DNA of 64,000 nucleotides from Alteromonadales bacterium alter-6D02. GTDB lineage: Bacteria > Pseudomonadota > Gammaproteobacteria > Enterobacterales > Psychrobiaceae. Under the pieces are notes generated by a model that was given only the letters and a program-made list of their open reading frames with translations, had not been told where the DNA came from and did not search any database. This document shows, piece by piece, positions 15,734-25,549 of this stretch (its first letter is position 1; every line of letters begins with the position of its first letter). Location of the stretch: the NCBI GenBank assembly GCA_002835545.1, contig PIZK01000026.1:34331-98330 (forward strand). The letters are read 5' to 3'. Position numbers and translations under genes: made by a program.

Positions 15734-16108
15734 ATGAACGAGATATCAAAAACAGAATTTGAAGTATTAGATGCGTTATGGCAAGGCTACCCTGCCTCTG
15801 CGCAACAAATAATAGAACGTCTTAATCAGCACAAGCCTTGGCATGAAAAAACGGTGAAGACTTTGTTAAACCGTTTGGTAAAGAAGCAAGCGATCGGTTT
15901 TGAAAAGCAACAACGTAGCTATTACTACTCGCCATTGTTTGAGCGTGATAGCTATGTACTTGAAGAAAGCAAAAGCTTACTAGCGAGGATGTTCAGTGGC
16001 AAGCTTGCACCAATGGTGTCTAACTTTGCAAAGAGCGATGAATTATCGCAACAGGATATTGATGAACTAAAAGCGTTGATTAAAGACTGGGAGCAAGATA
16101 ATGGCTGA
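15734..16108 (+). CDS. BlaI/MecI/CopY-family transcriptional repressor
   Basis: A 124-residue winged-helix repressor. The opening ISKTEFEVLDALWQGYPASA and KTVKTLLNRLVKKQAI are the DNA-binding helices typical of the family, and the C-terminal helices form the dimer interface. In the classical system the repressor is cut by the BlaR1/MecR1 M56 protease. Here the next gene, overlapping by 8 bases, encodes an M56 protein, so the pair should work together. Two matching operators lie directly upstream, indicating autoregulation. The inducing signal is unknown. Confidence 0.93.
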   Translation: MNEISKTEFEVLDALWQGYPASAQQIIERLNQHKPWHEKTVKTLLNRLVKKQAIGFEKQQRSYYYSPLFERDSYVLEESKSLLARMFSGKLAPMVSNFAKSDELSQQDIDELKALIKDWEQDNG

Positions 16109-17333
16109 ATGGGTAATTGCTCAGCAATGGCTCATTTGCTTAATTGTCGTAGGTTTGTTGCTAAGCGAGTATAAATTCAGTCGTTATTTAGGAGGGAAGT
16201 TAACCTACCTATTATGGCTTGCGCTGCCAATCAGTCTGATTATTTATAATTTACCACAACACCTTGTTGTTCCTAGTTCATTAACGATTAGTCACTATGT
16301 TATTACGATGAATGAACAAGTGATATTACTGAGCAGTCTTATTTCGTGGTCCGAAGTTTGGATTATAGGTGTGGTTTTAACATTATTTTTTAGTGTATAT
16401 TCAAAAGAACATCGTTTAATTATACATTCGTTGCGACCTATTGATTCGCAAAGTCTTCCTGGTGATATTCCAAGTGAACTGACTGTTTTTACCAGTAAGC
16501 GTGTCAGTAGCCCAGTGTTAACTGGAATATTCAATTGCAAAATGATCTTACCAGCTGACTATCAACAGCTTTACTCGACACAACAACTCCGTTTAATCAT
16601 CGAACATGAACTGTGTCATTATGCACGTCGAGATAACCTTTGTAATTTTGTTGCGGTTGCCTTTTTAAGCTGTTGCTGGTTTAACCCTATTGCATGGCTT
16701 GGTTATAAAGGCTTCCGCCGGAGTCAAGAGATGGCTTGTGACAGCCAGGTTTTAGCTAGTCATGGTAATGAACAGCGTATTGCTTATGCAAAGGCACTCT
16801 TATTTTGTGCTGAGCACCATAGGTATAAGTTATCTATCCATTCTAACTATGCGCAAAAAAACACTATGTTTGAGCGTATTAATTTATTAAAAGATTACAA
16901 ACTTGTTAATCGGCGTGCGCAATTAATCGCGGTTGTTACTACGAGCCTTGTCCTTAGCGGTGTGGCTGTCGCAGCAGCCTTGCCCGAGCCGCCAGCGTCG
17001 ATGATTAAAGTGGAACAGGCACAGCCAACTGTTCGTATTGAACCACGTTACCCGGTACAAGCTGCGAGAGATGGTATTGAAGGTTCTGTGGTCTTAAAGT
17101 TTGATATTACTCAATCTGGTGACGTGAAAAACATCATCGTGGTTAAATCTGTTCCAGAAAATGTTTTTGATAAAGAAGCGCGCCGCGCACTTAAAAAATG
17201 GAAATACAAATCACTTTCATCGGGTTCTGGTAGTCGGGGACACTATGTTCAGTTAGATTTCTTATTAAGTAAAACATCGGCTAACTTTAAGTCGTTACTT
17301 GGTGATATCGAACGATTGAAGGTTGTTCAATAA
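16101..17333 (+). CDS. BlaR1-type M56 metalloprotease fused to a TonB C-terminal domain
   Basis: A 410-residue membrane protein: N-terminal transmembrane helices (about residues 10-50 and 75-100), an M56 zinc protease site H169-E-L-C-H173 (IEHELCHYARRDN), further hydrophobic segments, a helix at about 275-295, then a periplasmic TonB C-terminal domain (IEPRYPVQAARDGIEG to about residue 395). It lacks the penicillin-binding sensor domain of BlaR1; the TonB domain takes its place. M56-TonB proteins are widespread but poorly understood. It probably senses an envelope signal and relieves repression by the upstream BlaI-like protein. Confidence 0.9.
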   Translation: MAEWVIAQQWLICLIVVGLLLSEYKFSRYLGGKLTYLLWLALPISLIIYNLPQHLVVPSSLTISHYVITMNEQVILLSSLISWSEVWIIGVVLTLFFSVYSKEHRLIIHSLRPIDSQSLPGDIPSELTVFTSKRVSSPVLTGIFNCKMILPADYQQLYSTQQLRLIIEHELCHYARRDNLCNFVAVAFLSCCWFNPIAWLGYKGFRRSQEMACDSQVLASHGNEQRIAYAKALLFCAEHHRYKLSIHSNYAQKNTMFERINLLKDYKLVNRRAQLIAVVTTSLVLSGVAVAAALPEPPASMIKVEQAQPTVRIEPRYPVQAARDGIEGSVVLKFDITQSGDVKNIIVVKSVPENVFDKEARRALKKWKYKSLSSGSGSRGHYVQLDFLLSKTSANFKSLLGDIERLKVVQ

Positions 17334-17353
17334 AAGCGGTGATTTTTGCCGAT

Positions 17354-17393
17354 AAAAAAATACCAACTAGCGCTAGCTCAGTTGGTATTTTTT
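17354..17393. terminator. Bidirectional terminator between the M56-TonB gene and nagB
   Basis: The stem AAAATACCAACT/AGTTGGTATTTT with an 11-base loop is flanked by A-rich and T-rich tracts (AAAAAAA before, TTTTTT after). It serves both convergent genes. Confidence 0.9.
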
Positions 17394-17431
17394 GTTGTGA
17401 TATGGGTAGCGAAGTAATCTACCTAACCAGC

Positions 17432-18238
17432 TTAGTAATTGTGGTATAAACCGTATTGTTGGTTTAATTTGTTGTTTTGCTTATCAGCCCACTGATAATA
17501 GCCTTTATCTTCTAACTTGCTTGCCGCAGCTTTATCTAAAATAACAATCGCATTTTCATGCATTTGTAGTGCAGAAGCAGGACACATTGCGCTTAATGCA
17601 CCTGTTACCATATCATTAACTGCATCAGCTTTATTTTCACCTGTCGCCATTAGTAACACATAGCGGCTGTCCATGATAGTTCCGATACCCATCGTCATTG
17701 CCATGTCAGGTTGATGCTCATCTGCTTTAAATAAACGACTATTATCTTTAATCGTTTGTTCTGTTAGCGTTTTAATACGCGTTTTAGATACTAAGCTAGA
17801 AGTTGGTTCGTTAAAACCAATATGACCATTCGCACCAATACCTAAGATCTGTAGATCGATACCGCCGGCATCTTTAATCGCCTGCTCGTAATTTAAACCT
17901 TGCTCACGAGGGTTTTGCTCAGAAGTACAGGTTGGTAGATGAGTGTTTGCAACGTCGATATCCACATGAGAAAACAAGTTGTCATTCATAAAAGAACGGT
18001 AACTTTGCGGATTAGCAGGGTCGATATTGTGGTACTCATCAAGATTAAAACTAGATACATTTTTAAAGCTTAAGCCTTGCTCGTTGTGACGCTCTACTAG
18101 TTTTTTGTATAAGCTAATTGGAGTACTTCCGGTAGCTAAGCCTAATACTGGATTGGTTTTGTTCTCAACTAACTCGCTAACCCATTGTGCTGCATGTTCT
18201 GCAACTTGCTCAGCGTCATCAAAAATAATAACTTGCAT
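17432..18238 (-). CDS. nagB: Glucosamine-6-phosphate deaminase
   Basis: Converts glucosamine 6-phosphate to fructose 6-phosphate and ammonia in amino-sugar catabolism. At 268 residues it matches the hexameric enterobacterial enzyme in length. Motifs: LGLATGSTPISLY (phosphate binding), FNLDEYHNI (catalytic Asp) and GIGANGHIGFNEP (active-site loop with the His). It stands alone here without nagA or a transporter, so amino-sugar uptake genes must lie elsewhere. The end is shared with a bidirectional terminator. I saw no clear NagC-like operator upstream. Confidence 0.96.
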   Translation of the reverse strand: MQVIIFDDAEQVAEHAAQWVSELVENKTNPVLGLATGSTPISLYKKLVERHNEQGLSFKNVSSFNLDEYHNIDPANPQSYRSFMNDNLFSHVDIDVANTHLPTCTSEQNPREQGLNYEQAIKDAGGIDLQILGIGANGHIGFNEPTSSLVSKTRIKTLTEQTIKDNSRLFKADEHQPDMAMTMGIGTIMDSRYVLLMATGENKADAVNDMVTGALSAMCPASALQMHENAIVILDKAAASKLEDKGYYQWADKQNNKLNQQYGLYHNY

Positions 18239-18420
18239 TGATTACTCCATAATGTTTATAAATTACACGTTTTGTTCATTATACGTTAATTAATTACAAA
18301 AAATCATTTTTTTAAGCGCTAAAACAAAGAAAATTAGTCAAGGTTTTAGTGTTAATGTGATTTTATTATGAAGGCATGTAATTTTATTACTTGGTGCTGA
18401 GGTTTTCATTACTCGATAAC

Positions 18421-18453
18421 AAAAAGCCATAACCTAGGTCTAGGTTATGGCTT
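18421..18453 (-). terminator. Rho-independent terminator of ybiT
   Basis: A 13-bp perfect stem (AAGCCATAACCTA/TAGGTTATGGCTT) with a 4-base loop is followed on the minus strand by a T-run. It lies just after the ybiT stop codon. Confidence 0.88.
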
Positions 18454-18491
18454 AGCTGTAATATTAACGGTGAGGACAGGGACGCTGGTTG

Positions 18492-20087
18492 TTATTTCTC
18501 TGCTTCTTTTGCTTTTAAGAGCTCATCATAAGTACCACGGAAGTCATTAATACCTTGTGGAGTGATCTCTAAAATACGCGTTGCTAGTGATGAAACAAAC
18601 TCGCGGTCATGACTGACGAAGAATAGTGTTCCCTCGTAATTTTCTAACGCTAAGTTTACTGATTCGATAGATTCCATATCTAAGTGATTAGTTGGTTCAT
18701 CCATTAATAATACATTGGGTTTTTGCATCATTAATTTACCAAATAACATGCGGCCTTGTTCACCACCTGAGATCACTTTAACTGATTTTCCGATATCATT
18801 TTGCGAGAATAAAAGACGACCTAAGATGCCGCGTACCGATTGCTCATCGTCACCTGGTTGCATCCATTGTGCCATCCAATCAAATAACGTTAGGTCACTT
18901 TCAAACTCACTTGAGTGATCCTGTGCGTAATAACCAATATTTGCATTTTCAGACCAAGCAACAGTTCCGTTATCCTGTTCTAAATCACGTTGCAAGATAC
19001 GAATTAAGCTGGTTTTACCTGCACCATTTTGGCCAATGATTGCGATACGTTCACCGACTTCTGTGATCATATCGAAGTTATCAAATAAGGTTTGCTCGTC
19101 AAATGCTTTACTTAAGCCTTCAACCGTAACGGCATTACGATAGAGTTGCTTTTCTTGCTCAAAGCGAATGAATGGGCTTATGCGGCTTGATGCTTTTACT
19201 TCTGCTAATTGAATTTTATCGATTTGCTTAGCGCGTGAAGTTGCTTGCTTTGCCTTTGATGCATTGGCTGAGAAACGACTGACGAAAGACTGTAGTTCAG
19301 CTATTTGAGCTTTTTTCTTAGCGTTATCTGACATTAACTGCTCTCTTGCTTGAGTTGCAGCAGTCATATACTCGTCGTAATTGCCTGGGAATACGGCTAG
19401 TTCACCATAGTCTAAATCAGCCATGTGGGTACAGACTGAATTTAAGAAGTGACGGTCATGCGAAATAATAACCATAGTCGATTTACGTTCATTTAAGATA
19501 TCTTCTAACCATTTGATTGTATCGATATCCAAGTTATTGGTTGGCTCGTCCAGTAATAGAATATCTGGATCTGAGAATAACGCTTGTGCTAGCAACACAC
19601 GGAGTTTCCAACCTGGAGCAACTTCTGACATAGGGCCGTAATGTAATTCTTGTTCAATACCTACGCCCAATAATAGCTCTCCTGCGCGAGCTTCTGCGCT
19701 ATAACCATCCATTTCAGCAAATTGAGTTTCTAGGTCCGCTACGCGCATACCATCTTCTTCACTCATTTCTGGGTCGGCATAAATGCGGTCACGCTCTTCT
19801 TTTACCGCCCACATTTCTTTGTGACCCATAATCACTGTATCAATCACATTATATTGTTCAAATGCGAATTGATCCTGATGCAACTTACCGATGCGCTCAT
19901 CGGTATCAACTGAAACATTCCCTGAACTTGGCGTTAAATCACCAGTCAGGATCTTCATGAATGTAGATTTACCACAGCCATTAGCACCGATAAGGCCGTA
20001 ACGATTACCGTTACCAAATTTTACCGAAATATTTTCAAACAATGGCTTAGCGCCAAATTGCATTGTTATGTTTGCTGTAGTAATCAA
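18492..20087 (-). CDS. ybiT: ABC-F family ATPase YbiT
   Basis: A 531-residue soluble protein with two ABC ATPase domains and no membrane segment. The first Walker A is GANGCGKST and the second GQNGAGKTS; signature regions [15 protein letters not shown] and [14 protein letters not shown] and two Walker B segments ([22 protein letters not shown]) are present. The linker between the domains is the ribosomal P-site-tRNA interaction motif of ABC-F factors. Length and sequence follow E. coli YbiT closely. Family members act on stalled or nascent-chain-sensitive ribosomes. Single-gene unit with its own terminator. Confidence 0.95.
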   Translation of the reverse strand: MITTANITMQFGAKPLFENISVKFGNGNRYGLIGANGCGKSTFMKILTGDLTPSSGNVSVDTDERIGKLHQDQFAFEQYNVIDTVIMGHKEMWAVKEERDRIYADPEMSEEDGMRVADLETQFAEMDGYSAEARAGELLLGVGIEQELHYGPMSEVAPGWKLRVLLAQALFSDPDILLLDEPTNNLDIDTIKWLEDILNERKSTMVIISHDRHFLNSVCTHMADLDYGELAVFPGNYDEYMTAATQAREQLMSDNAKKKAQIAELQSFVSRFSANASKAKQATSRAKQIDKIQLAEVKASSRISPFIRFEQEKQLYRNAVTVEGLSKAFDEQTLFDNFDMITEVGERIAIIGQNGAGKTSLIRILQRDLEQDNGTVAWSENANIGYYAQDHSSEFESDLTLFDWMAQWMQPGDDEQSVRGILGRLLFSQNDIGKSVKVISGGEQGRMLFGKLMMQKPNVLLMDEPTNHLDMESIESVNLALENYEGTLFFVSHDREFVSSLATRILEITPQGINDFRGTYDELLKAKEAEK

Positions 20088-20217
20088 AGCGAAGCTCTCT
20101 TATGTGATTCAGTTAACTATCAAAGTTTCGCCTATGGTAATAATAACCATCACACAGGCAAAAATGGGGGCATATTTTACCCTGAGAGGCGCTTAAATAC
20201 CATCTTTTAAAAGGCTG

Positions 20218-20856
20218 TTAGTTCACAGTCAAGATAATACGATTAACCCAAGCGTTGAATAAACTTGCAGCAATTAACCACATAATGAATGCAATCAAGA
20301 AATCAATGATGCGTCGCACCTTGGGTTTACTTAATGTGACAGATAATTTGGCAGCTCCTGAAGCCAAGGTAAAGAACCACACGATGGAAGCAAGCATTGC
20401 ACCGAACATAAAGAGCATTTTGTCATTGCCTTGATATTGACCGCCGACACTACCTAAGATCATGACCGTATCGACATAGGCGTGAGGATTCAAAAAAGTG
20501 ACGATCAAACTTGAAACAATAATGACTTTGAACGACTTCTTTGTCACTGTTGTTGTGCTTGTATTAGTATCAGCCTCTACTGCGGCCTTTAAAGCGAGTG
20601 CACCGTAGCTCATCAAAAAAACAATGCCACCCCAAGTTAATATTGAAAAGAAAAGGTCGCTGCTATTAAGTAATAACCCACCCCCTAAAACACCGATAGC
20701 GATAAGAATAATGTCATAAAAAGCGCAAAGGCCTGCCGCGGTTAAATGATGGTGACGCTGAACCCCCTGATTTAAGATCATCGCGTTTTGCGCGCCAATC
20801 GGCATGATCATGCTTAAACCTAAGGTAAAGCCTTTGGCAGCGATTAGTAGGCTCAT
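20218..20856 (-). CDS. argO: LysE/ArgO-family amino-acid exporter (arginine/lysine)
   Basis: A 212-residue inner-membrane protein with five to six hydrophobic helices and the LysE/ArgO signature MIMPIGAQNAMILNQGVQRH followed by FLNPHAYVDTVMILGSVGGQ. It exports arginine (and possibly lysine or canavanine) to prevent intracellular excess. It is transcribed divergently from an ArgP-like LysR regulator, the same arrangement as lysE-lysG, which makes the assignment firmer. The shared 126-base intergenic region is AT-rich and should carry the ArgP site; I could not delimit it. Confidence 0.92.
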   Translation of the reverse strand: MSLLIAAKGFTLGLSMIMPIGAQNAMILNQGVQRHHHLTAAGLCAFYDIILIAIGVLGGGLLLNSSDLFFSILTWGGIVFLMSYGALALKAAVEADTNTSTTTVTKKSFKVIIVSSLIVTFLNPHAYVDTVMILGSVGGQYQGNDKMLFMFGAMLASIVWFFTLASGAAKLSVTLSKPKVRRIIDFLIAFIMWLIAASLFNAWVNRIILTVN

Positions 20857-20982
20857 TATTTTCTCCGTTTTTATTGTTTACATCAAATGGCTAAATCGTT
20901 ATCAAGGGTATTGTGCGCTTGCTGAGTTGATAAATATAATTAATAATATTTATCCTTTATTAGTTTTATTAATGTGACCCAA

Positions 20983-21918
20983 ATGAAGTTTGATTATAAG
21001 TTGTTAGAAGCTTTATCCACGGTGATTGAGCAGCAAAGCTTTGAGTTAGCCGCGCGTAAATTGTTTATTTCTCAATCGGCAGTATCGCAACGGATTAAAC
21101 TGCTTGAAGAAACTGTGACTCAGCCAGTCTTAATTCGTTCGCAACCACTGATGGCAACACCAATCGGTGAGCATTTGCTGACGCATTATAAGATGGTCCG
21201 CCAACTTGAGGATGATTTACTCCCTGAGCTGTTACCCGAGGCGCCAAGAAAGCCAATTAAAGTCTCGTTAGCTGTTAATGCTGACTCAATTGCAACTTGG
21301 TTTATTGAAGCTATTACGCCTATCTTGAAAAGTCACTTAGTTGAACTTGATTTAATTATTAAAAATGAGAGTAAGACGATCGAAAAGTTACGCAGTGGAG
21401 AAGCGGTTGGTGCGGTGAGTAATCAGCAAAAATCGTTACCTGGTTATCAGTCGTTTTATCTTGGTGATATGCGGTTTATTCTGGTTGCCTCTCCAGAGTT
21501 TGTAGCGCGATACTTTCCCAAGGGGATCAAACCATCGAGTTTGAAGTTAGCACCAGGGATTAGCTACGATACGGTGGATGATATGCATGTAAAGTTTATC
21601 GAACAACATTTTAAAATTGAAGCTAAAGATTATTTTTGCCACAGTGTCCGTTCATCAGAGGCTTTTGTTGCTTTGGCTAAGCAGGGAGCTGCTTATTGTT
21701 TGGTCCCAGAACTACAAGTTAAAGCAGAACTGGAACAAGGATTATTAGTCAATTTATGTCCCGATAAGGTCTTAACTCAATCACTCTATTGGCACAGTTG
21801 GGTGTTGGTTAAAGGGATAAATAAGCAAATCTCAAAAGAGATTGTTCGTTACGGACAAATGTTACTTTGCGAAGGTCGCAATCGGAATGAAAAAGCCTCA
21901 AACTCGTTTCCAAGTTAG
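20983..21918 (+). CDS. argP: LysR-family regulator ArgP (LysG-like)
   Basis: A 311-residue LysR-type regulator, counting from the ATG at 20983, which lines up with known ArgP N-termini (MKFDYKLLEAL). A GTG nine bases earlier is an alternative. The winged helix is FELAARKLFISQSAVSQRIKLLEE. ArgP senses arginine and lysine and activates the exporter gene; here argO is divergent and adjacent. The last codons overlap a hairpin that acts as terminator for the gene on the opposite strand. Confidence 0.92.
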   Translation: MKFDYKLLEALSTVIEQQSFELAARKLFISQSAVSQRIKLLEETVTQPVLIRSQPLMATPIGEHLLTHYKMVRQLEDDLLPELLPEAPRKPIKVSLAVNADSIATWFIEAITPILKSHLVELDLIIKNESKTIEKLRSGEAVGAVSNQQKSLPGYQSFYLGDMRFILVASPEFVARYFPKGIKPSSLKLAPGISYDTVDDMHVKFIEQHFKIEAKDYFCHSVRSSEAFVALAKQGAAYCLVPELQVKAELEQGLLVNLCPDKVLTQSLYWHSWVLVKGINKQISKEIVRYGQMLLCEGRNRNEKASNSFPS

Positions 21919-21926
21919 AGGCTTCG
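21891..21926 (-). terminator. Terminator of the chemoreceptor gene, overlapping the argP 3' end
   Basis: Read on the minus strand, AAGCCTCTAACTT pairs with GAGTTTGAGGCTT and is followed by TTTT. The stem has a central mismatch. It lies 20 bases after the chemoreceptor stop and inside the last codons of argP. Confidence 0.8.
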
Positions 21927-21945
21927 TGACGATACTTTCTAAATG

Positions 21946-23544
21946 CTAGAGCTTAAAGCGGCTGACTTGTTGCTCTAGGTCTTTAGCTAGACCTAGTAAT
22001 TGCTCACTAATCTCTTGACCTCGGATAGCATCTTCAGCGGACTGTTCAGCAACATTACTAATATTAACCACGTTAACATTAATTTCTTCGGCAGCAATAT
22101 TTTGCTGATGAGCGGCAGAACTAATTTGTGTATTGAGCCCATCAAGTTCTTTGATTTGCACGGCTATGCCATCTAGTAAGTTGGAAACATTGGCAACGTT
22201 CTCTGCTTTTTCGTCTGCTTGCTGACTCGCATTATGCATTGACTCAACAGCCTGACCTGCGGTTTGTTGCAAACTAAGAATTGTTTTTTGAATTTCATCA
22301 ATAGAGTCACTTGTCCGAGTAGCTAATGACCGAACTTCATCTGCTACAACGGCAAAACCGCGCCCTTGCTCACCAGCACGTGCCGCTTCAATTGCCGCAT
22401 TTAATGCCAATAAGTTTGTTTGCTCTGCTATCTGAGTGATTACTTCTAGTACCGTACCCACTTCAGTTGTTTTATTACCTAGCTCACTAATCTTTTGACT
22501 ATTGTCCTGAACTTGTTCTCTTAGTGAATTTATCCCTTGATGTGCTTCTTTGGCAATGGTTAAGCCTTGAGATGCATTCTTATCTGCTTCAATTGATTTC
22601 TCAGCGGCGTATTTTGTATGACTTTCAACTTCATTCGCCGAAGCATCAAGCTCATTAATTGCTGCTGCTACAGATTCTGTCGCGGCTTTTTGTGCTAATA
22701 CAGCGTCTTTAGTCAGTAGTGATATTTCGTTGACATCTTTAGCTGAGGCCGTTAACGCATGAGTTGCTTGAGATACTTCGACTAAGCTCTCTTTAAATTT
22801 GGCCATTAATGAGTTAACTGCTTTACTTAAGGCGCTTAGCTCATCATCATGGTGAATAGTTAGCGCCTTTCCTAGATCTAAATCACGCTCGATATTACTT
22901 AAATGCCCTTTAAGACGATTAATGCGCATGAAAATTAAACGGTGTAGTAAGTAACCTAGAATACCAAATCCTGTGAGGGTGACTAATAACTGTAGTATTC
23001 CTGCCTTAATGATTGATGTTTGAATCTTCTTGTCACTTGCACTTAAATCATAACTCACTTTTACCGCACCAAGTACATCACCTTCTTTGGCTTGGTGACA
23101 GCCTAAGCAATCGGTGCCACGATAATCTTTACTGGCAACCATTGGCATGACGAATTGCATAATCCGACGGTTGTCTTTTTTGATAATTTGCAAGCCTTGT
23201 AGCCCTTTTAAGCCATCTTGCTCAAATGAATCAATAGCGACTTGGTCACTGAATCCATTACCATAAAGCTTCTTGACTAAGTCGCCACGAATTATCTTGG
23301 CTTCAACTATATTATCTTGGCTAAGAATTTTATCTTGGAATATTTTTCTATTTGCTGTCGTGCCTGTTAACATCATGGTGTTAACTGAATCAAAATAGTT
23401 TTGGGCAATACTTTCTAAATTGATGGCGACATAGTCTTCAGCCATATTTTTTTCATCGTTGTAAAAGTAGATGACGGTAGTTAGGAGTAGACTAATACCA
23501 ATGACTGCGAGAGCCAGTTGAATTTTACGAGCAAGAGTTAACAT
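21946..23544 (-). CDS. Methyl-accepting chemotaxis protein with periplasmic c-type heme sensor domain
   Basis: A 532-residue chemoreceptor when started at the ATG behind GGAAG (a TTG four codons earlier is less likely). Residues 7-28 are a transmembrane helix, about 30-185 a periplasmic domain with C146-L-G-C149-H150, a CxxCH covalent-heme site, then a second helix (about 185-205), HAMP, and the cytoplasmic signalling hairpin with the conserved tip region ([20 protein letters not shown]). The sensor resembles DUF3365/Tll0287-like heme-PAS domains, which are known or suspected to sense redox, oxygen or NO. It is monocistronic and divergent from dctB. Confidence 0.9.
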   Translation of the reverse strand: MLTLARKIQLALAVIGISLLLTTVIYFYNDEKNMAEDYVAINLESIAQNYFDSVNTMMLTGTTANRKIFQDKILSQDNIVEAKIIRGDLVKKLYGNGFSDQVAIDSFEQDGLKGLQGLQIIKKDNRRIMQFVMPMVASKDYRGTDCLGCHQAKEGDVLGAVKVSYDLSASDKKIQTSIIKAGILQLLVTLTGFGILGYLLHRLIFMRINRLKGHLSNIERDLDLGKALTIHHDDELSALSKAVNSLMAKFKESLVEVSQATHALTASAKDVNEISLLTKDAVLAQKAATESVAAAINELDASANEVESHTKYAAEKSIEADKNASQGLTIAKEAHQGINSLREQVQDNSQKISELGNKTTEVGTVLEVITQIAEQTNLLALNAAIEAARAGEQGRGFAVVADEVRSLATRTSDSIDEIQKTILSLQQTAGQAVESMHNASQQADEKAENVANVSNLLDGIAVQIKELDGLNTQISSAAHQQNIAAEEINVNVVNISNVAEQSAEDAIRGQEISEQLLGLAKDLEQQVSRFKL

Positions 23545-23651
23545 AAATACTTCCAAAATTATGTGACATATAATTGCAAAGCTATGGTGTTTTGTTTGAA
23601 TAGATAAACAAAAAATGTGCCAAACAGAACCAGAGTATAAAATAACTAATA

Positions 23652-23668
23652 AAAATATAGTATATTTT
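23652..23668. repeat. AT-rich palindrome upstream of dctB
   Basis: AAAATATA-G-TATATTTT is a perfect 17-bp dyad in the space between the divergent chemoreceptor and dctB genes. Its low complexity means it may be a promoter element or a regulator site by chance. Confidence 0.35.
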
Positions 23669-23700
23669 AGATCAAAAATACCTCAATTGACGGATAGCCT

Positions 23701-25509
23701 GTGAGTCACTTTAAAATTAAACCACGTCAGCAGATTCCAATAATATTCTGTCTTTTTATTTTAGTTGTAATTATAGGTTTTGTTAGCGGCAAGACATTTA
23801 AATTATCTCAATTAAGTGAAGAATTAACAGTCCAGAGTACTGTTTTCAAGATACAGCTTAAGAAAGACCTCGGTCGTTTTGCTAACGTCGCAACGGTATT
23901 TAGTGATAATAGCAACTTTATTGAGTTTTTGAATCAGAACAAAACAAGTAAGCAAGTGGAGAGAATTAATCGACAGCTCGCTGAAATTGCTAAGGCAGCA
24001 AATGCTTTAAACGTTTATTTGCTGACCCCCTCAGGCGATGTGGTTGCCTCAAGTAACTGGTTAGACTCTGATAGTTTTATCGGACAAAACTTTGCATTTA
24101 GACAATATATAAAAGATGCCATAATTCACCAGCGCGGTTTCGAGCTCGCGCTAGGAGCAGTATCGGGTAAGCGAGGTGGGTACTTTTCGACGGCGGTCAT
24201 GAGCCAAGATCGGATAGTTGGGATATTGGTGGTTAAAGCTGATTTAGCGAGGCTGGAGGTGAGTGACTCTTTGGCATTGCTTGGTAGTCAGGTTGATTTT
24301 ATTGTTCAAGATCAGCATGAGGTTATTTTTTTGAGTAACCAACCCTCATGGCAGCTTAAGCGACTCCAACAAACTGATCCGTTAGTCAACAAGGTTACTA
24401 CTTCTCAACAAACACTTAAGCTGCTTAATATTAACGTCAGTCGATTTTGGAGCACGCTAGGGTTTCGTTTATGGCAGTTTGAACCCGAAGCAATAAACCA
24501 ACTAGTGCACATCGACTCTTTCTCTGATTATCCGTGGAAAATAAAGTTGTTTACACCTGCTGATGTGAGCACAAGATACGGGGTTGGGGTAGCATTGATG
24601 TTTGGTGTGAGTTTCTTGGCGCTGGTGGCTTTTATGCTATTTTATCGAGAGCGACAAAAAAACATTAAACAACTCGAACTGTCCCACTTAAAACTGACTA
24701 AACAAGTGGCGAGACGAACCCAAGATTTGACCGAAATTAATAAGCAGCTAATGCTGGAAATCCAGCAACGAGATCTAGCACAACAAAAGCTGGAGTCGGC
24801 ACAAGCGCAAGTTGTTCAAACCACAAAGTTGGCTGTGATTGGACAATTAAGCTCATCGATTAATCATGAATTAAGTCAACCCATCGCAGCGCTATCAAGT
24901 TATTTACAAACAACGCAAAAGATTATCGAAAAGCAGCGTTATAGTTATTTACCTGATAATTTAAATCATATGATGCATACCGTTGAACGTTTAATTGCGA
25001 TCGTAGGTCAGTTTAAAAGTTTTAGCCGTCAACATTCACAAACCCTTTCTATGGTGAATGTCAGTCAATTAATCAATGATACTTTGGTGATAATAGGCCC
25101 ACATATAAAACAACACCGAGTAAATATAGTCATTGATAACGCACTGCCTTCGTCGCAAGTGATGGTTGAGCCTGTCCAACTAGAGCAAGTACTGATTAAT
25201 TTATTAACCAACGCTGTTGATGCTGTCGCAGAAGTTAACGCTGGTGAAATTCAGTTAGCGGTCAATTATTGCGAGAAGCAGATAGAAATCAGTATTATTG
25301 ATAATGGAGAAGGAATTGAACCACATTATCTAAATCAGATATTTGAACCGTTCTTTACCACCAAAAAACAAAATGGGCTCGGGTTGGGGTTATCAATTTC
25401 TCGGCAGATTATAGAATCTTTTAATGGGCAATTAATTGTAGAAAGTAATGAGAGGCAAGGGGCAACGTTTAGAATAAGGTTACCCATTGCTGAGTATAAA
25501 TCGGTATAG
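23701..25509 (+). CDS. dctB: C4-dicarboxylate sensor histidine kinase DctB
   Basis: A 602-residue membrane kinase started at GTG. Residues 12-30 form the first transmembrane helix, about 30-295 a periplasmic double-PAS (dCache-like) sensor, and about 298-315 the second helix. A coiled coil (about 320-370) leads to the H-box with His389 (SINHELSQPIAAL), then N-box, D-box (IDNGEGIEP) and G-box (NGLGLGLSISRQI). DctB senses succinate, fumarate or malate and phosphorylates DctD, encoded 40 bases downstream. The neighbouring porin and dicarboxylate transporter support this assignment. Confidence 0.92.
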   Translation: MSHFKIKPRQQIPIIFCLFILVVIIGFVSGKTFKLSQLSEELTVQSTVFKIQLKKDLGRFANVATVFSDNSNFIEFLNQNKTSKQVERINRQLAEIAKAANALNVYLLTPSGDVVASSNWLDSDSFIGQNFAFRQYIKDAIIHQRGFELALGAVSGKRGGYFSTAVMSQDRIVGILVVKADLARLEVSDSLALLGSQVDFIVQDQHEVIFLSNQPSWQLKRLQQTDPLVNKVTTSQQTLKLLNINVSRFWSTLGFRLWQFEPEAINQLVHIDSFSDYPWKIKLFTPADVSTRYGVGVALMFGVSFLALVAFMLFYRERQKNIKQLELSHLKLTKQVARRTQDLTEINKQLMLEIQQRDLAQQKLESAQAQVVQTTKLAVIGQLSSSINHELSQPIAALSSYLQTTQKIIEKQRYSYLPDNLNHMMHTVERLIAIVGQFKSFSRQHSQTLSMVNVSQLINDTLVIIGPHIKQHRVNIVIDNALPSSQVMVEPVQLEQVLINLLTNAVDAVAEVNAGEIQLAVNYCEKQIEISIIDNGEGIEPHYLNQIFEPFFTTKKQNGLGLGLSISRQIIESFNGQLIVESNERQGATFRIRLPIAEYKSV

Positions 25510-25549
25510 TATTAGCTAACAGTTATAGTTTTTTTCAAGAGGAATATTG

